A stretch of 64,000 nt of DNA from Cecembia rubra (GTDB lineage Bacteria > Bacteroidota > Bacteroidia > Cytophagales > Cyclobacteriaceae), in assembly GCF_003014575.1 (NCBI RefSeq), contig NZ_PYGF01000008.1:141273-205272 (forward strand). Reading direction: 5' to 3'. Position 1 is the stretch's first letter. Each line of letters starts with the position of its first letter. The notes under the pieces were generated by a model. That model had not been told where the DNA came from, did not search any database, and saw only the letters and a program-made list of their open reading frames with translations. Positions 8,707 to 16,288 of the stretch are shown here, piece after piece. The translations under genes and the position numbers were made by a program.

Positions 8707-8896
8707 TAATTCTAATAAAATACTGTTTCAAATCAGGCATCCTGTCAATGATGGGACAAACAGGATCAGGCATCCCATGGGTGGATAAATCCAGTTTAAT
8801 GATCCCTTTAGAATTTATCAAAGTCTTTGCCTCCACCTTTGACAGTAGGCCGTTTTTTAAGGCTATCAGGATGCTTATTTTCAGTCCCTTATTCAT
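8663..8896 (-). CDS. Small element protein, paralogue 1
   Basis: The 77 residues begin MNKGLKISILIALKNGLLSK followed by VEAKTLIN, the same motif as the three downstream genes but placed at the very N-terminus. The rest (MPDPVCPIIDRMPDLKQYF) differs from its relatives. It overlaps the GRPKG gene upstream by 8 bp. First member of a run of four overlapping paralogues at the distal end of the element operon. Confidence 0.65.
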   Translation of the reverse strand: MNKGLKISILIALKNGLLSKVEAKTLINSKGIIKLDLSTHGMPDPVCPIIDRMPDLKQYFIRIIDLGHGENPQMEQI

Positions 8897-9173
8897 TTGT
8901 GATCCGTTCTATCAATTTGTCCAAATCTTCTTCACTCATGCCATCCAAATCAATTTCTGTGGTGTGGGTGGTGCTTTGTAGTTTGGGCAACAAATAAGGC
9001 AACAAGTCAGAAAGAAATTTTAATCTGTCCTTAGGTTCCAATGCCTCCAAATCTTCTTGAATGGTGTCAAAATTGTCATCAAACAGCTTTTGGATCAGTT
9101 CCCGTAACTCAGTATTGACTTTGTTTTTCGCTCCCTTGGGTCTGCCCGGATTTCCTTTTTCAAACTTTCCCAT
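8889..9173 (-). CDS. Small GNPGRPKGAKNK-type protein (DUF5681-like)
   Basis: The 94 residues start MGKFEKGNPGRPKGAKNKVN, a basic N-terminal motif found in many phage- and element-encoded small proteins, some of them next to terminases. The middle is helical (RELIQKLFDDNFDTIQEDLE, ALEPKDRLKFLSDLLPYLLP) and the end is acidic. A DNA-binding or terminase-small-subunit-like role is possible but not shown. It lies 43 bp after the primase-like gene. Confidence 0.65.
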   Translation of the reverse strand: MGKFEKGNPGRPKGAKNKVNTELRELIQKLFDDNFDTIQEDLEALEPKDRLKFLSDLLPYLLPKLQSTTHTTEIDLDGMSEEDLDKLIERITNE

Positions 9174-9216
9174 ATTATCCGTTTTTCATCCGTAATTTAC
9201 GGAATATTGAATAAAT

Positions 9217-10620
9217 CTATGTAGTATAATATTTCAATCGAAATAATCTATCTTTTCCCTGTGGTTCTTTAATGCATCCGGGTTCAATCCATTCCCATTT
9301 AACAAGCGTTGCAACCTGTATAAACAGACTTTCCATTCCCTGTGATTCCTGTTTGATTCTTTCAATATCGCTTCTAAGTCTTTGGTTTCTTTTCTCAGTT
9401 TCTCTAATTTCTGCCTCAGTGCTGTCAAACTCGGTTTGGTAGTCATCATGGATTAAAGTTTTTTTTTCAATGATCTGATGGATGGGGTCTGCATCAAAAG
9501 GAAATTCTTTCCATGCTGTGGACTGATAGGCGGGCGGTTTCCTGTCATCTTTTTTTCTTTCCTTTTTCAGATAATATTCCAATACATAAAAGCCAAAATC
9601 CAGTATTTCAAAGACTGTGGATTTGGGGATATAAAATTTGTCATCCCCCTGCCATATCTTGAATGCCTTATCTGAATAGTCTTTTATATCGGTGAATGCC
9701 ACAAACAAACATCTGATGGGTGGAGGCGTGGCAGGTGCTTTTATTCCCTCAGCTATCCCATATTTGACGGCCTCTATTTCCCTGTCTTGGATTTCTTTGG
9801 TGTCTTCGTTCCCATATTGTGACAGATAACTGTCAATAATGCTTTGTTCCACTGATGCGGGCAAATATCCCCCTGCTATCAGTCCCCCTGCCAGTCTTGA
9901 ATATTTCAGGCGGGCATTATGCCTGTCCCCGGGCATGGCTTCCGATATCTTGGATAAGATCCAATTTTCTATCCATTGATACTTTCCATCTGTGACAGGT
10001 GCAGGATTGATTTTAGGGGGTATTTTAGCCACTGTGACAGGCTTTTTTAAGACTGTGAATGTCTTTGCCTCATGATTAAAATAAGCGTCCAAATCGTATG
10101 AATAACCCCTAAGTGATGTAATATTTTTAGGCAATCCATCCAGTTCAATCCCCCATTGATGCAAGAAAATTCCATGTAGGGTGTCAAAATATCCACTGTG
10201 ATTATCAGGATCAGGGGGGATGGGGATCAGTCCCCAATATCCTTTCCCTGATGCAGACAGTCCGAAATATGCTATCTGTGGCAGTTTGGATATTTCGTCT
10301 TTTAAATCATTCCAGTTTGATATTTCAATATTTCCCTTTGCCAAATCAATGTCTATTTGAATAAATCCAGTATGTTTTATTAGTTTTTCATTCAATGGGA
10401 TTTCTGATATCCTATTTTTTAAAATTGCACTTGGGGTGATGGCAGGCAGTTTGGATTTTAATAACCCCCTTTCTTTCTTGTCATCCAGTGACCTGATAAG
10501 ATCCACTTTGTCTTTGTACTTGGTGGACGTTAACCATGCTAACAAATTGACTGTCTTGGGGTGATTCACTTCATTGTAATAAGCAAAACAGCTTACTTCT
10601 ATATCCAGTATTGATTTCAT
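9217..10620 (-). CDS. BT4734/VirE-N-type primase-like protein of the element
   Basis: The 467 residues contain a BT4734-like N-terminal part, related to archaeo-eukaryotic primases. Landmarks are FIQIDIDLAKGN (residues ~86-97), QIAYFGLSASGKGYWGLIPI (~115-134) and GIELDGLPKNITSLRGYSYD (~155-174). The C-terminal third (GDDKFYIPKSTVFEILDFGF and a Glu/Arg-rich coiled coil at ~400-430) is probably DNA-binding or structural. In Bacteroidota such proteins usually stand beside a RepA-like ATPase, as here, and prime replication of mobile elements. The catalytic residues were not checked against a structure. Confidence 0.75.
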   Translation of the reverse strand: MKSILDIEVSCFAYYNEVNHPKTVNLLAWLTSTKYKDKVDLIRSLDDKKERGLLKSKLPAITPSAILKNRISEIPLNEKLIKHTGFIQIDIDLAKGNIEISNWNDLKDEISKLPQIAYFGLSASGKGYWGLIPIPPDPDNHSGYFDTLHGIFLHQWGIELDGLPKNITSLRGYSYDLDAYFNHEAKTFTVLKKPVTVAKIPPKINPAPVTDGKYQWIENWILSKISEAMPGDRHNARLKYSRLAGGLIAGGYLPASVEQSIIDSYLSQYGNEDTKEIQDREIEAVKYGIAEGIKAPATPPPIRCLFVAFTDIKDYSDKAFKIWQGDDKFYIPKSTVFEILDFGFYVLEYYLKKERKKDDRKPPAYQSTAWKEFPFDADPIHQIIEKKTLIHDDYQTEFDSTEAEIRETEKRNQRLRSDIERIKQESQGMESLFIQVATLVKWEWIEPGCIKEPQGKDRLFRLKYYTT

Positions 10621-10638
10621 GTCTTTTATGGTGGTTTT

Positions 10639-10686
10639 AACTTGATTAAACTTGGTTAAACAAGTAGTCTAACCAAGTAACCAAGT
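10639..10686. repeat. Intergenic inverted repeat, copy B (ACTTGGTTA arms)
   Basis: The left arm ACTTGATTAAACTTGGTTA nearly matches the reverse complement of the right arm TAACCAAGTAACCAAGT. Each arm is itself two tandem copies of ACTTGGTTA. It fills the gap between the primase-like gene and the 150-residue gene. Confidence 0.7.
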
Positions 10687-10693
10687 CAGGTTT

Positions 10694-11146
10694 TCAGATT
10701 AATTCTATGCTTTTTATATTTATCCAATCCCGCAAAGGCATGATTTCTATTTTAGGATCTTTGCCCTCCACCTTGCAGACAGTTTGACTGATTTTTATAT
10801 CAGTCCCATCTAAATCAATTCTTTCTTTGATTCCTTTTTCTTTGGTTTTAAGCCATTCAATCAGCTTGGTTTTATCCTTAAGAAGTTCTATTGGGTAATC
10901 TGTCCCATAAGCATAAATGAAAGATCCCCCATCAATAATAATTTGGGGTTTAAATAACTGCCTCAACTCTATGCTAATGGATTCCTCTAAAGTCATTTCA
11001 CAATTGTAGTACCCAAACAGCTGTTGAATTAAGTCTATTAATTCATCCCTCTTAAAATTTCGCTGTGAATTATAAAAGGCATCAAATAGGTCATTGTCTA
11101 TTTTAAAGCCTGTATTTAGTATGTATAGATTTTTTATTTCAGTCAT
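10694..11146 (-). CDS. Element protein of unknown function (150 residues)
   Basis: I do not recognise this protein. It is soluble and mixed alpha/beta, with an N-terminal helical part (DELIDLIQQLFGYYNCEMTL) and a C-terminal part rich in Ile and Lys (KIEIMPLRDWINIKSIELI). It lies between the RepA-like ATPase and the primase-like gene and is flanked on both sides by the inverted repeats B and C, which suggests independent RNA processing or regulation. Confidence 0.6.
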   Translation of the reverse strand: MTEIKNLYILNTGFKIDNDLFDAFYNSQRNFKRDELIDLIQQLFGYYNCEMTLEESISIELRQLFKPQIIIDGGSFIYAYGTDYPIELLKDKTKLIEWLKTKEKGIKERIDLDGTDIKISQTVCKVEGKDPKIEIMPLRDWINIKSIELI

Positions 11147-11172
11147 CTTATTTCTGTTTTTAGTAGGTTTTG

Positions 11173-11221
11173 AACTTAGTTAGTTAGATAAAACCCTATA
11201 TGGCTAACCAAGTAACTAAGT
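11173..11221. repeat. Intergenic inverted repeat, copy C (ACTTAGTTA / TAACTAAGT)
   Basis: The left arm AACTTAGTTAGTTAGATA and the right arm CTAACCAAGTAACTAAGT enclose a ~15-bp loop. It is nearly identical to copy A and fills the gap between the ATPase gene and the 150-residue gene. A further AGTCAAGTCAA follows. Confidence 0.7.
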
Positions 11222-11229
11222 AAGTCAAG

Positions 11230-12381
11230 TCAAATATTTATGGTGTAGAATGCTTTTGGACTGTTTTGGTGACCATTCAGAATTATCCAGTTTTTTCTCT
11301 TATAATAAGTCCTGAATTGAATGGCTTTTGTCTCCCCAAAATCAAAAACTGTTTTTATACAGTCTTTTAATTCACCACCTTTAACCTGATCCCCAAGGTC
11401 TTTGAATATCCCTTTTAACTTTTCTTTGTGATAGTCATCTGATATGGCATCCGGGGACACTGCTTTTTTCGTGGTGGCCTCCACTTTCTCCCATCCATCC
11501 ACCAAGACAGGCAGTCCATTTTCATCCACTGTGAATGCAAAAATTTCGGGTTCCCTGTCCCTGCAAAATTCAGGTTCCACCACTGATATTTTTCTGTCCT
11601 GTGGATCTATTGAAACGGACAAAACGGTTTCTGCTTTATTGACTAATTCAGTCCCCAAATGTCCCCGGGCGTTTTCATCCCTTTTATTCTGATGCAGGAC
11701 TGTGACAATATGGATGGACTTGGTTTCTGTCCACTTCAATAAATGGGATGCAGTCTTTGTGGCTTCGTCTTCATCATTGATTGAGTTGACCAAATCCCTG
11801 ATTCCATCAATGGCCACAAAACCTATGTCAGGATCTGAATTGATATAAAAGTCAATGATTTCCAGTCTTTCTATGGGTGTAAATTGTCTCAGGCAGTATG
11901 CTTCAAAGTTGACAGGGGTTTCAATCCCAAGAAGTCTGCAAACTCTGTGATAAAACTTTTGGACGTGGTATCTTGATTGCTCCGTATCAAAGAAAACCAC
12001 CTTTGTTTTATTCTCAGGCAGACTGCCTTTGAACTTTCCAAATACTGTTTGATTTGCTACTAAGGCAGACAGGAACAAAGAAAGACTGAATGTCTTTTTT
12101 GACTTAGCTTTTCCGATTATCAAAGAAAAATTCCCCAAGGTTCCTATTATCCCCTCATGATCCCCATCAATGATGGACAGGCAGACAGGCGGTCTTTCTA
12201 TCTTCTCGTTTGGATCAATTTTAGCCATTTTAAGCCATTCTTTGACCTGGGACTTATTGTCTATCGGTTTGGGTTCTTCGGGTTCCTGTGGTGCTGTATT
12301 TGGGGTGTTTTGGATTGCCTCTGCAAGTTGGTTCAAATCTGTGGAGGGGTCTATTTTCACCTCCCTTTTATTCAGTTCCAT
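11230..12381 (-). CDS. RepA-like AAA (AAA_25) ATPase / helicase of the element
   Basis: The 383 residues form a RecA-fold ATPase. The Walker A is IIGKAKSKKTFS, with Ser where the last Gly of GxxxxGK(T/S) is usual. A strand with KVVFFDTEQS follows, and the Walker B-like segment is IGFVAIDGIRDLV. HIVTVLHQNKRDENARGHLG matches the sensor region of RepA-type hexameric helicases. The N-terminal ~60 residues are Pro/Glu-rich and a C-terminal winged-helix-like part is likely. It is probably the replication helicase of the element, working with the primase-like protein. It overlaps the preceding gene by 10 bp. Confidence 0.75.
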   Translation of the reverse strand: MELNKREVKIDPSTDLNQLAEAIQNTPNTAPQEPEEPKPIDNKSQVKEWLKMAKIDPNEKIERPPVCLSIIDGDHEGIIGTLGNFSLIIGKAKSKKTFSLSLFLSALVANQTVFGKFKGSLPENKTKVVFFDTEQSRYHVQKFYHRVCRLLGIETPVNFEAYCLRQFTPIERLEIIDFYINSDPDIGFVAIDGIRDLVNSINDEDEATKTASHLLKWTETKSIHIVTVLHQNKRDENARGHLGTELVNKAETVLSVSIDPQDRKISVVEPEFCRDREPEIFAFTVDENGLPVLVDGWEKVEATTKKAVSPDAISDDYHKEKLKGIFKDLGDQVKGGELKDCIKTVFDFGETKAIQFRTYYKRKNWIILNGHQNSPKAFYTINI

Positions 12382-12623
12382 TTGCCTGCCTCCTTTCTGA
12401 ATGCCTTGAATTCCTCAGACTTGAAATATTCATCTATCAAAATATCTGTGGCCTCAAATATTCCCATTTCACCAACTTCACAAAGGATGAATCCAATCAG
12501 GTTCTTTCCATGCCAGTAGTCAAATTTTACCACCTTAGGCAGGACTAAATTCGCCACTGCTTCTATATTGACAATCGTTCCACATGGGGACAGTCTTTGA
12601 ATTGGTATCTTAAAAGTTTTCAT
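12372..12623 (-). CDS. Element protein of unknown function (83 residues)
   Basis: Small soluble protein beginning MKTFKIPIQRLSPCGTIVNI and ending FKAFRKEAGKWN. Its stop overlaps the ATPase start by 10 bp, so the two are coupled. It is the first gene after the gap that carries the 19-bp element at 12712-12730, so it probably heads the replication operon. No family recognised. Confidence 0.6.
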   Translation of the reverse strand: MKTFKIPIQRLSPCGTIVNIEAVANLVLPKVVKFDYWHGKNLIGFILCEVGEMGIFEATDILIDEYFKSEEFKAFRKEAGKWN

Positions 12624-12711
12624 CCGGTGCAGGCCTCCACCCCTGTAAAAAATAAGATTTCAATGTTTTGACTAAATAGGTGTCCGAAATAATAGGTATA
12701 TTTGAATACTG

Positions 12712-12730
12712 CTTTTGATTCGATACCTAA
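12712..12730 (-). promoter_or_regulatory. 19-bp element shared with the integrase upstream region
   Basis: The plus-strand sequence CTTTTGATTCGATACCTAA occurs here and again at 15076-15094. It lies ~90 bp before the 83-residue gene that starts the replication operon; the other copy lies 10 bp before the integrase ATG. Both point the same way relative to the downstream genes. It may be the operator of a shared regulator, such as the HTH protein at 12794-13081. This role is inference. Confidence 0.5.
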
Positions 12731-12739
12731 GGCGGTGCG

Positions 12740-12776
12740 GGCATTGTTCGGATCTGATCCGGGCAGTGCCTTTTTT
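12740..12776 (+). terminator. Strong hairpin with plus-strand T-run
   Basis: GGCATTGTTCGGATC (12740-12754) pairs with GATCCGGGCAGTGCC (12756-12770), mostly Watson-Crick with three G-U pairs, and six T follow. By shape it is a plus-strand terminator, yet no plus-strand gene is visible. It lies directly after the HTH gene on the other strand and could attenuate or block antisense transcription. Confidence 0.45.
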
Positions 12777-12793
12777 GTGATGGCTCCCATGGA

Positions 12794-13081
12794 TCAGTAT
12801 TTTACAGTTTGGGTTTTATACAGTGATGCTTCTATTTCGCTGTCCTTATACAGGACACGTCCACCAATAAGATAAGACTGTATTAGTCCCCTTTTAGTCC
12901 AGTCATTCAGGGTGACAAGACTGATTTTAAGTTTGTCTGCTGTTTCTTTTCGGGTTAACAGTTTTTCACTTGGTGGGGTGGAGGCTTGAATTTTGATATT
13001 TTTGACTGCCTCAGTCACTGCATTGTTAATGATCCCTGTAAGTTGCTCAGGGGTGTAGGTAGTTAAAATTAGATTGTCCAT
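12794..13081 (-). CDS. Helix-turn-helix excisionase-like DNA-binding protein
   Basis: The 95 residues carry a MerR/HTH_17-type motif in the second half: LLTRKETADKLKISLVTLND then WTKRGLIQSYLIGGRVLYKD. Proteins of this kind beside tyrosine integrases act as directionality factors or regulators. The N-terminal ~40 residues are a predicted helix. It lies 55 bp after the 201-residue gene and before the hairpin at 12740-12776. Confidence 0.75.
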   Translation of the reverse strand: MDNLILTTYTPEQLTGIINNAVTEAVKNIKIQASTPPSEKLLTRKETADKLKISLVTLNDWTKRGLIQSYLIGGRVLYKDSEIEASLYKTQTVKY

Positions 13082-13136
13082 ATCCTTTGAATTTGTTTTG
13101 TTTATTCAAAGGTGACAGGGGGATAAGGCAGGGGGA

Positions 13137-13742
13137 TTAAAGAATATCCCCCTTTTTTATCTTATTTATTAATTCCTTTGCCCTGCTTTTATGGCCATCT
13201 GAAAAATACTTGGGTTCACCGTTTTTTATGCCTTTTGCAGTCCTTGGGATGGTGCCTAATATGTATGCTAAAATTTGCTCTTTCTGCTTTTCAGATAGGT
13301 TTTTGAATTGATCTGATTCATTAAAAAATTCATTCAGGATGGAATATCTAACTGCTATTGGTTCCCCTCTTTCGGTTTTCTCCACTTCTATTTTTTCGGG
13401 GATTAATTCTTTGGTATAACTTTCTGCCCATTCAAAAATGATGCTTTCATCTTTCATTTTTTCTGTCAGGTCATCCCAAGTCAGTTCATTAATTTCATCC
13501 CTATATTTTTCTACATACCATTCATAAAAGACTTTCTGCCAGTCCCTTGGTAATACCAATTTTCTGCTTTTCAGGATATGTTTGACTGTCTTAAATGTCT
13601 TTTTGAATTCCTTTTGGTTTTTATCATTGTAGGCAGTCATCCTGTCTCTTAATTTTTGGAATGATTCCTTTAATTCAGGGGTAATTTGATTTTTAAACTT
13701 TTCCCTGATTTCCTGTATTTCTTTGTCTTCCATATTATCCAA
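13137..13742 (-). CDS. Element protein of unknown function (201 residues)
   Basis: Highly charged, helical protein starting MDNMEDKEIQEIREKFKNQI, with LSEKQKEQILAYILGTIPRT near residue 155. Its start overlaps the integrase stop by 8 bp (13735-13742), so it is translationally coupled to the integrase. It has no membrane segment or recognisable catalytic motif. I cannot assign a family. Confidence 0.65.
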   Translation of the reverse strand: MDNMEDKEIQEIREKFKNQITPELKESFQKLRDRMTAYNDKNQKEFKKTFKTVKHILKSRKLVLPRDWQKVFYEWYVEKYRDEINELTWDDLTEKMKDESIIFEWAESYTKELIPEKIEVEKTERGEPIAVRYSILNEFFNESDQFKNLSEKQKEQILAYILGTIPRTAKGIKNGEPKYFSDGHKSRAKELINKIKKGDIL

Positions 13743-15066
13743 CTTTTAAGGCTGTTTTTCTCCAGTGATCCAATAACTGCTTTGCGTTTTCCTCAGGGGT
13801 GACTTTGATGTATAGCAAAAAGGCTTTTTCTGTCCTGTGGCCTGTGATCTTCATCAAACTGATGGCAGGGAATCCACTTTTATAAACGTTGGTGGCAAAG
13901 GATCTGCGGGCGGTGTGTGTGGTGACAAGTTCCCATTTTTCCTGTCTTGTGATGGCTTTCAGGCCTCCTTTGATGCGTTCCACCTCCACCGGGGTTTTAA
14001 GGCAGTCCACCTGTTTTGCAATGTCTTTCAGATAGGCATTCATTTTTTGGTTGGATATGGCAGGGGGCAGACTGTTTGGATATACCCCATCATATTTGGC
14101 CATGATTTTCCTAACCATGGAATGAATGGGGATAATGACTTTTTCCCCTGTCTTGAATGTTTTTATTTCCAAATATTCATCTTTGATATTCTCAGGTCTG
14201 ATGGCTGTAAAATCTGAAAACCTTAATCCAGTCCAACATCCTACTATAAACAAGTCCCGGACACGTTCCAAATGCGGGGTGGATCTTAAATCCAGTTCCA
14301 TGATCTGATTAATTTCATCCTCATTCAGATAAATGGAAAATCCGGGTGTATTGTGTGCTTTGAATTTCTGAAAAGCCATATTTCTGTTATATCCATTCTC
14401 TGTGGCATAGGCTAAAAAAGTCTTAATAACTTGGATATACTTTCCTATGGTGTTGACTGTGTAACTTGGTTTGATAATTACCTTTTTACCATTGACAGTC
14501 TTGGAAATTTCTTTATTCAAGTAGGTGACAAACTTGGTATAAAAGTTTTTGTCAATGGTGTCAAATGTCAGGTGATAGGATTTCCCGAACTTTTCCAAGG
14601 TGTCATAAACAGTATTGTATTTTTGGATAGATCTTTTATCAAATCTTTTTCCTGATGCTGTCAGGCGGGTTCCCTCTTTGGCCTCTTGGATATATCTGTC
14701 AAACAGTTCCATGAAAGTTGGCATCCTGTCAGGATCTTCTTTTTCTGCCTCAGGGATTTCTTTTAAAACTTCATCCAGTTTGGTTTTTAATTCAATGGTG
14801 GAGGGGATGCGGTTTAAATCTGCCTCCATTCCCATCAAAGTTTTTTCTGCTTCACCTTTGATGAATTTCAATCTGTCATTGAATTTTTTAGCGTTGGGGA
14901 ATTCCTTGACAAGTCTTGCAAGTTGGCTGTCTTCATTCCAAAACTTGGGATGGATGCTTTTCCCGGTGGAGTATTTCAGGCGGTGGCCATGATAACTGAT
15001 AAACAATAAAACAGGGGTGTCCCCATCTTTGGATTTCTCCCTAAGGTAGTAATTAAAGTTTGCCAT
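13735..15066 (-). CDS. Tyrosine recombinase / site-specific integrase of the element
   Basis: The 443 residues show an arm-binding N-terminal domain (LLFISYHGHRLKYSTGKSIH), a SAM-like core-binding domain (~115-230) and a catalytic domain. The catalytic residues visible are Arg282 (TGLRFSD), His384 and Arg387 (HTARRSF), His410 (TGHRTEK) and nucleophile Tyr419 (FLLYIKV). It should integrate and excise the element at the tRNA-Arg core. It lies next to attR and reads inward. The 19-bp shared element is 10 bp upstream of its ATG. Confidence 0.93.
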   Translation of the reverse strand: MANFNYYLREKSKDGDTPVLLFISYHGHRLKYSTGKSIHPKFWNEDSQLARLVKEFPNAKKFNDRLKFIKGEAEKTLMGMEADLNRIPSTIELKTKLDEVLKEIPEAEKEDPDRMPTFMELFDRYIQEAKEGTRLTASGKRFDKRSIQKYNTVYDTLEKFGKSYHLTFDTIDKNFYTKFVTYLNKEISKTVNGKKVIIKPSYTVNTIGKYIQVIKTFLAYATENGYNRNMAFQKFKAHNTPGFSIYLNEDEINQIMELDLRSTPHLERVRDLFIVGCWTGLRFSDFTAIRPENIKDEYLEIKTFKTGEKVIIPIHSMVRKIMAKYDGVYPNSLPPAISNQKMNAYLKDIAKQVDCLKTPVEVERIKGGLKAITRQEKWELVTTHTARRSFATNVYKSGFPAISLMKITGHRTEKAFLLYIKVTPEENAKQLLDHWRKTALKVG

Positions 15067-15075
15067 GATTTCTGT

Positions 15076-15094
15076 CTTTTGATTCGATACCTAA
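15076..15094 (-). promoter_or_regulatory. 19-bp element upstream of the integrase
   Basis: Identical to 12712-12730. On the minus strand a TATATTTA stretch, similar to TAnnTTTG, directly precedes it, so it could overlap the integrase promoter or start of transcription. Confidence 0.5.
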
Positions 15095-15113
15095 ATATAC
15101 GAAAAATAAAATC

Positions 15114-15137
15114 GGGGGACACTTTGGGGGACACTTT
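15114..15137 (+). repeat. Paired GGGGGACACTTT direct repeats, candidate integrase arm sites (right end)
   Basis: Two tandem copies of GGGGGACACTTT, differing from the left-end pair only at one base (C for G), lie ~115 bp inside attR. Same orientation as the left pair. Confidence 0.6.
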
Positions 15138-15251
15138 TCATTAATCTGATTTACTTTTTTCTAACCTTATTTAATTAGGTGAAAATGTAAATACTTGAAA
15201 ATCAATGCACATAGATTAAATGCTATTTAATTAAAAAAGGGGGTATGTAGC

Positions 15252-15269
15252 CCTGTCGAGGCTACAAAA
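15252..15269 (+). other. attR core
   Basis: Exact 18-bp copy of the tRNA-Arg 3' end (CCTGTCGAGGCTACAAAA). Between the integrase start and attR the sequence is AT-rich and holds only the arm repeats and the 19-bp element. Confidence 0.9.
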
Positions 15270-15361
15270 TTGATTTTCAAATATTTAAGGGATGAAGATC
15301 ACACCTTTTTGTAAAAATCTTTAATTGTTAGGTTGTCGTATATTACCTGTTCGTGGCTATG

Positions 15362-15760
15362 TCAGTTTTGGTCAACATTTCTGCTTTTGAATAAGGTGTT
15401 ATAAATCATAGAGGGTATACAATAATCAATCGTACTCACTAGTAGGGCTACAAAAAATAAAACACCCCCTAATACATACCCCAAAATCATTTGATTGTTG
15501 GAGAAAAGAAAAATAATGACACCAAGCCAAATCGCAGCAGTACCACAGGCAAATTTCGCTTGAGCAGTCCGTTTTGGAAGTTTAGGGCGTTTAAGCAAAT
15601 GACGTATTCCGTAATTGTACAAATAGTCAAAAGGATGGTAGGGCAAAACTACAGTTAAGAATGCAATCAGTGAAGCAGCGGTCAATATGAAAATATTAGT
15701 CAATAAAAGTCCGGTTAGAAATAGTATTGTGCACATTTGATAAGCAAACCTATTACCCAC
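15362..15760 (-). CDS. DUF4395-like integral membrane protein
   Basis: The 132 residues have about four hydrophobic segments (residues ~8-40, ~70-88 and ~92-115). A conserved-looking loop RPKLPKRTAQAKFACG is like the Pro/Lys loop of DUF4395 proteins. It would be an inner-membrane protein of unknown function. It lies just outside attR and so belongs to the host. Its neighbourhood is decayed, and the start may have been lost upstream. Confidence 0.5.
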   Translation of the reverse strand: MGNRFAYQMCTILFLTGLLLTNIFILTAASLIAFLTVVLPYHPFDYLYNYGIRHLLKRPKLPKRTAQAKFACGTAAIWLGVIIFLFSNNQMILGYVLGGVLFFVALLVSTIDYCIPSMIYNTLFKSRNVDQN

Positions 15761-16168
15761 TGCGTGTTGGGAATTTCTTCATTGTTGAAGCCTTTATCAT
15801 ATCCTTGAGCCTTAATTCGACATATTCGTGCTGATGAAAGTATTTTCATGTTTCAATTGTTTATTGTTGTTCTGCCCTTTCAACTGATTTTCATTTATGC
15901 TTCGTTTTTAGTTCTCTTCCAGCATGGTCTGCCAATCTTTTAATTTGTCAACGTGTATGTATGTTTGCACATTCAATGTTGTTTTCCGCTGTTTTTTAGC
16001 ATTGTCTGTAACGTCCGACTGTGAAAAAAATCTGTTGTTTTTCTTAGTTCCTCTTTCGGCAATCTCCTGAATTTAGTAAATTTAATTGAAGATATTTTTA
16101 AAATCTCCCAATTATTTCAATGAAACATTTACAGGGAATTGGGTCTGTTTCAATAGGCATTTTCGACC
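15761..16168. other. Gene-free stretch
   Basis: AT-rich sequence with no supported gene, RNA or clear repeat. The minus-strand frame at 16112-16381 runs opposite to the decayed coding fragments described next and is not a gene. Confidence 0.5.
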
Positions 16169-16288
16169 TTGGATGATCAAATAGTTAAGGAAAATTCCGT
16201 CAGATTCATCAACACATTTATCAAAAAACTGGACCTGAGAAATCCTCAAATGGAAGCTCAAGCAGATTACCGAGAAGACCAAATCTAA
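16169..16288 (+). pseudogene. Scrap resembling a transposase N-terminus
   Basis: A plus-strand fragment reads LDDQIVKENSVRFINTFIKK then LDL. This resembles the N-terminal 'NPVRFID..V..LDL' segment of IS1182/IS5-type transposases. It has no start codon, and the frame ends in a stop after 39 codons. Past residue ~25 the match is lost. Family assignment is tentative. Confidence 0.35.

Larger units (their letters stand above)
7777..15269. mobile_element. 7.5-kb integrated element in tRNA-Arg(CCU), possible phage satellite or mobilisable island
   Basis: It is bounded by an identical 18-bp direct repeat (7777-7794 and 15252-15269) that includes the tRNA 3' end. All its genes lie on the minus strand: tyrosine integrase, 201-residue protein, HTH excisionase-like protein, 83-residue protein, RepA-like ATPase, 150-residue protein, primase-like protein, GRPKG-type small protein and four small paralogues. 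The termini carry paired GGGGGACA repeats and internal inverted repeats recur. I see no relaxase, type IV secretion, capsid, portal or lysis gene. That gene content is compatible with a phage satellite or another replicating integrative parasite, which is inference. Confidence 0.85.
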
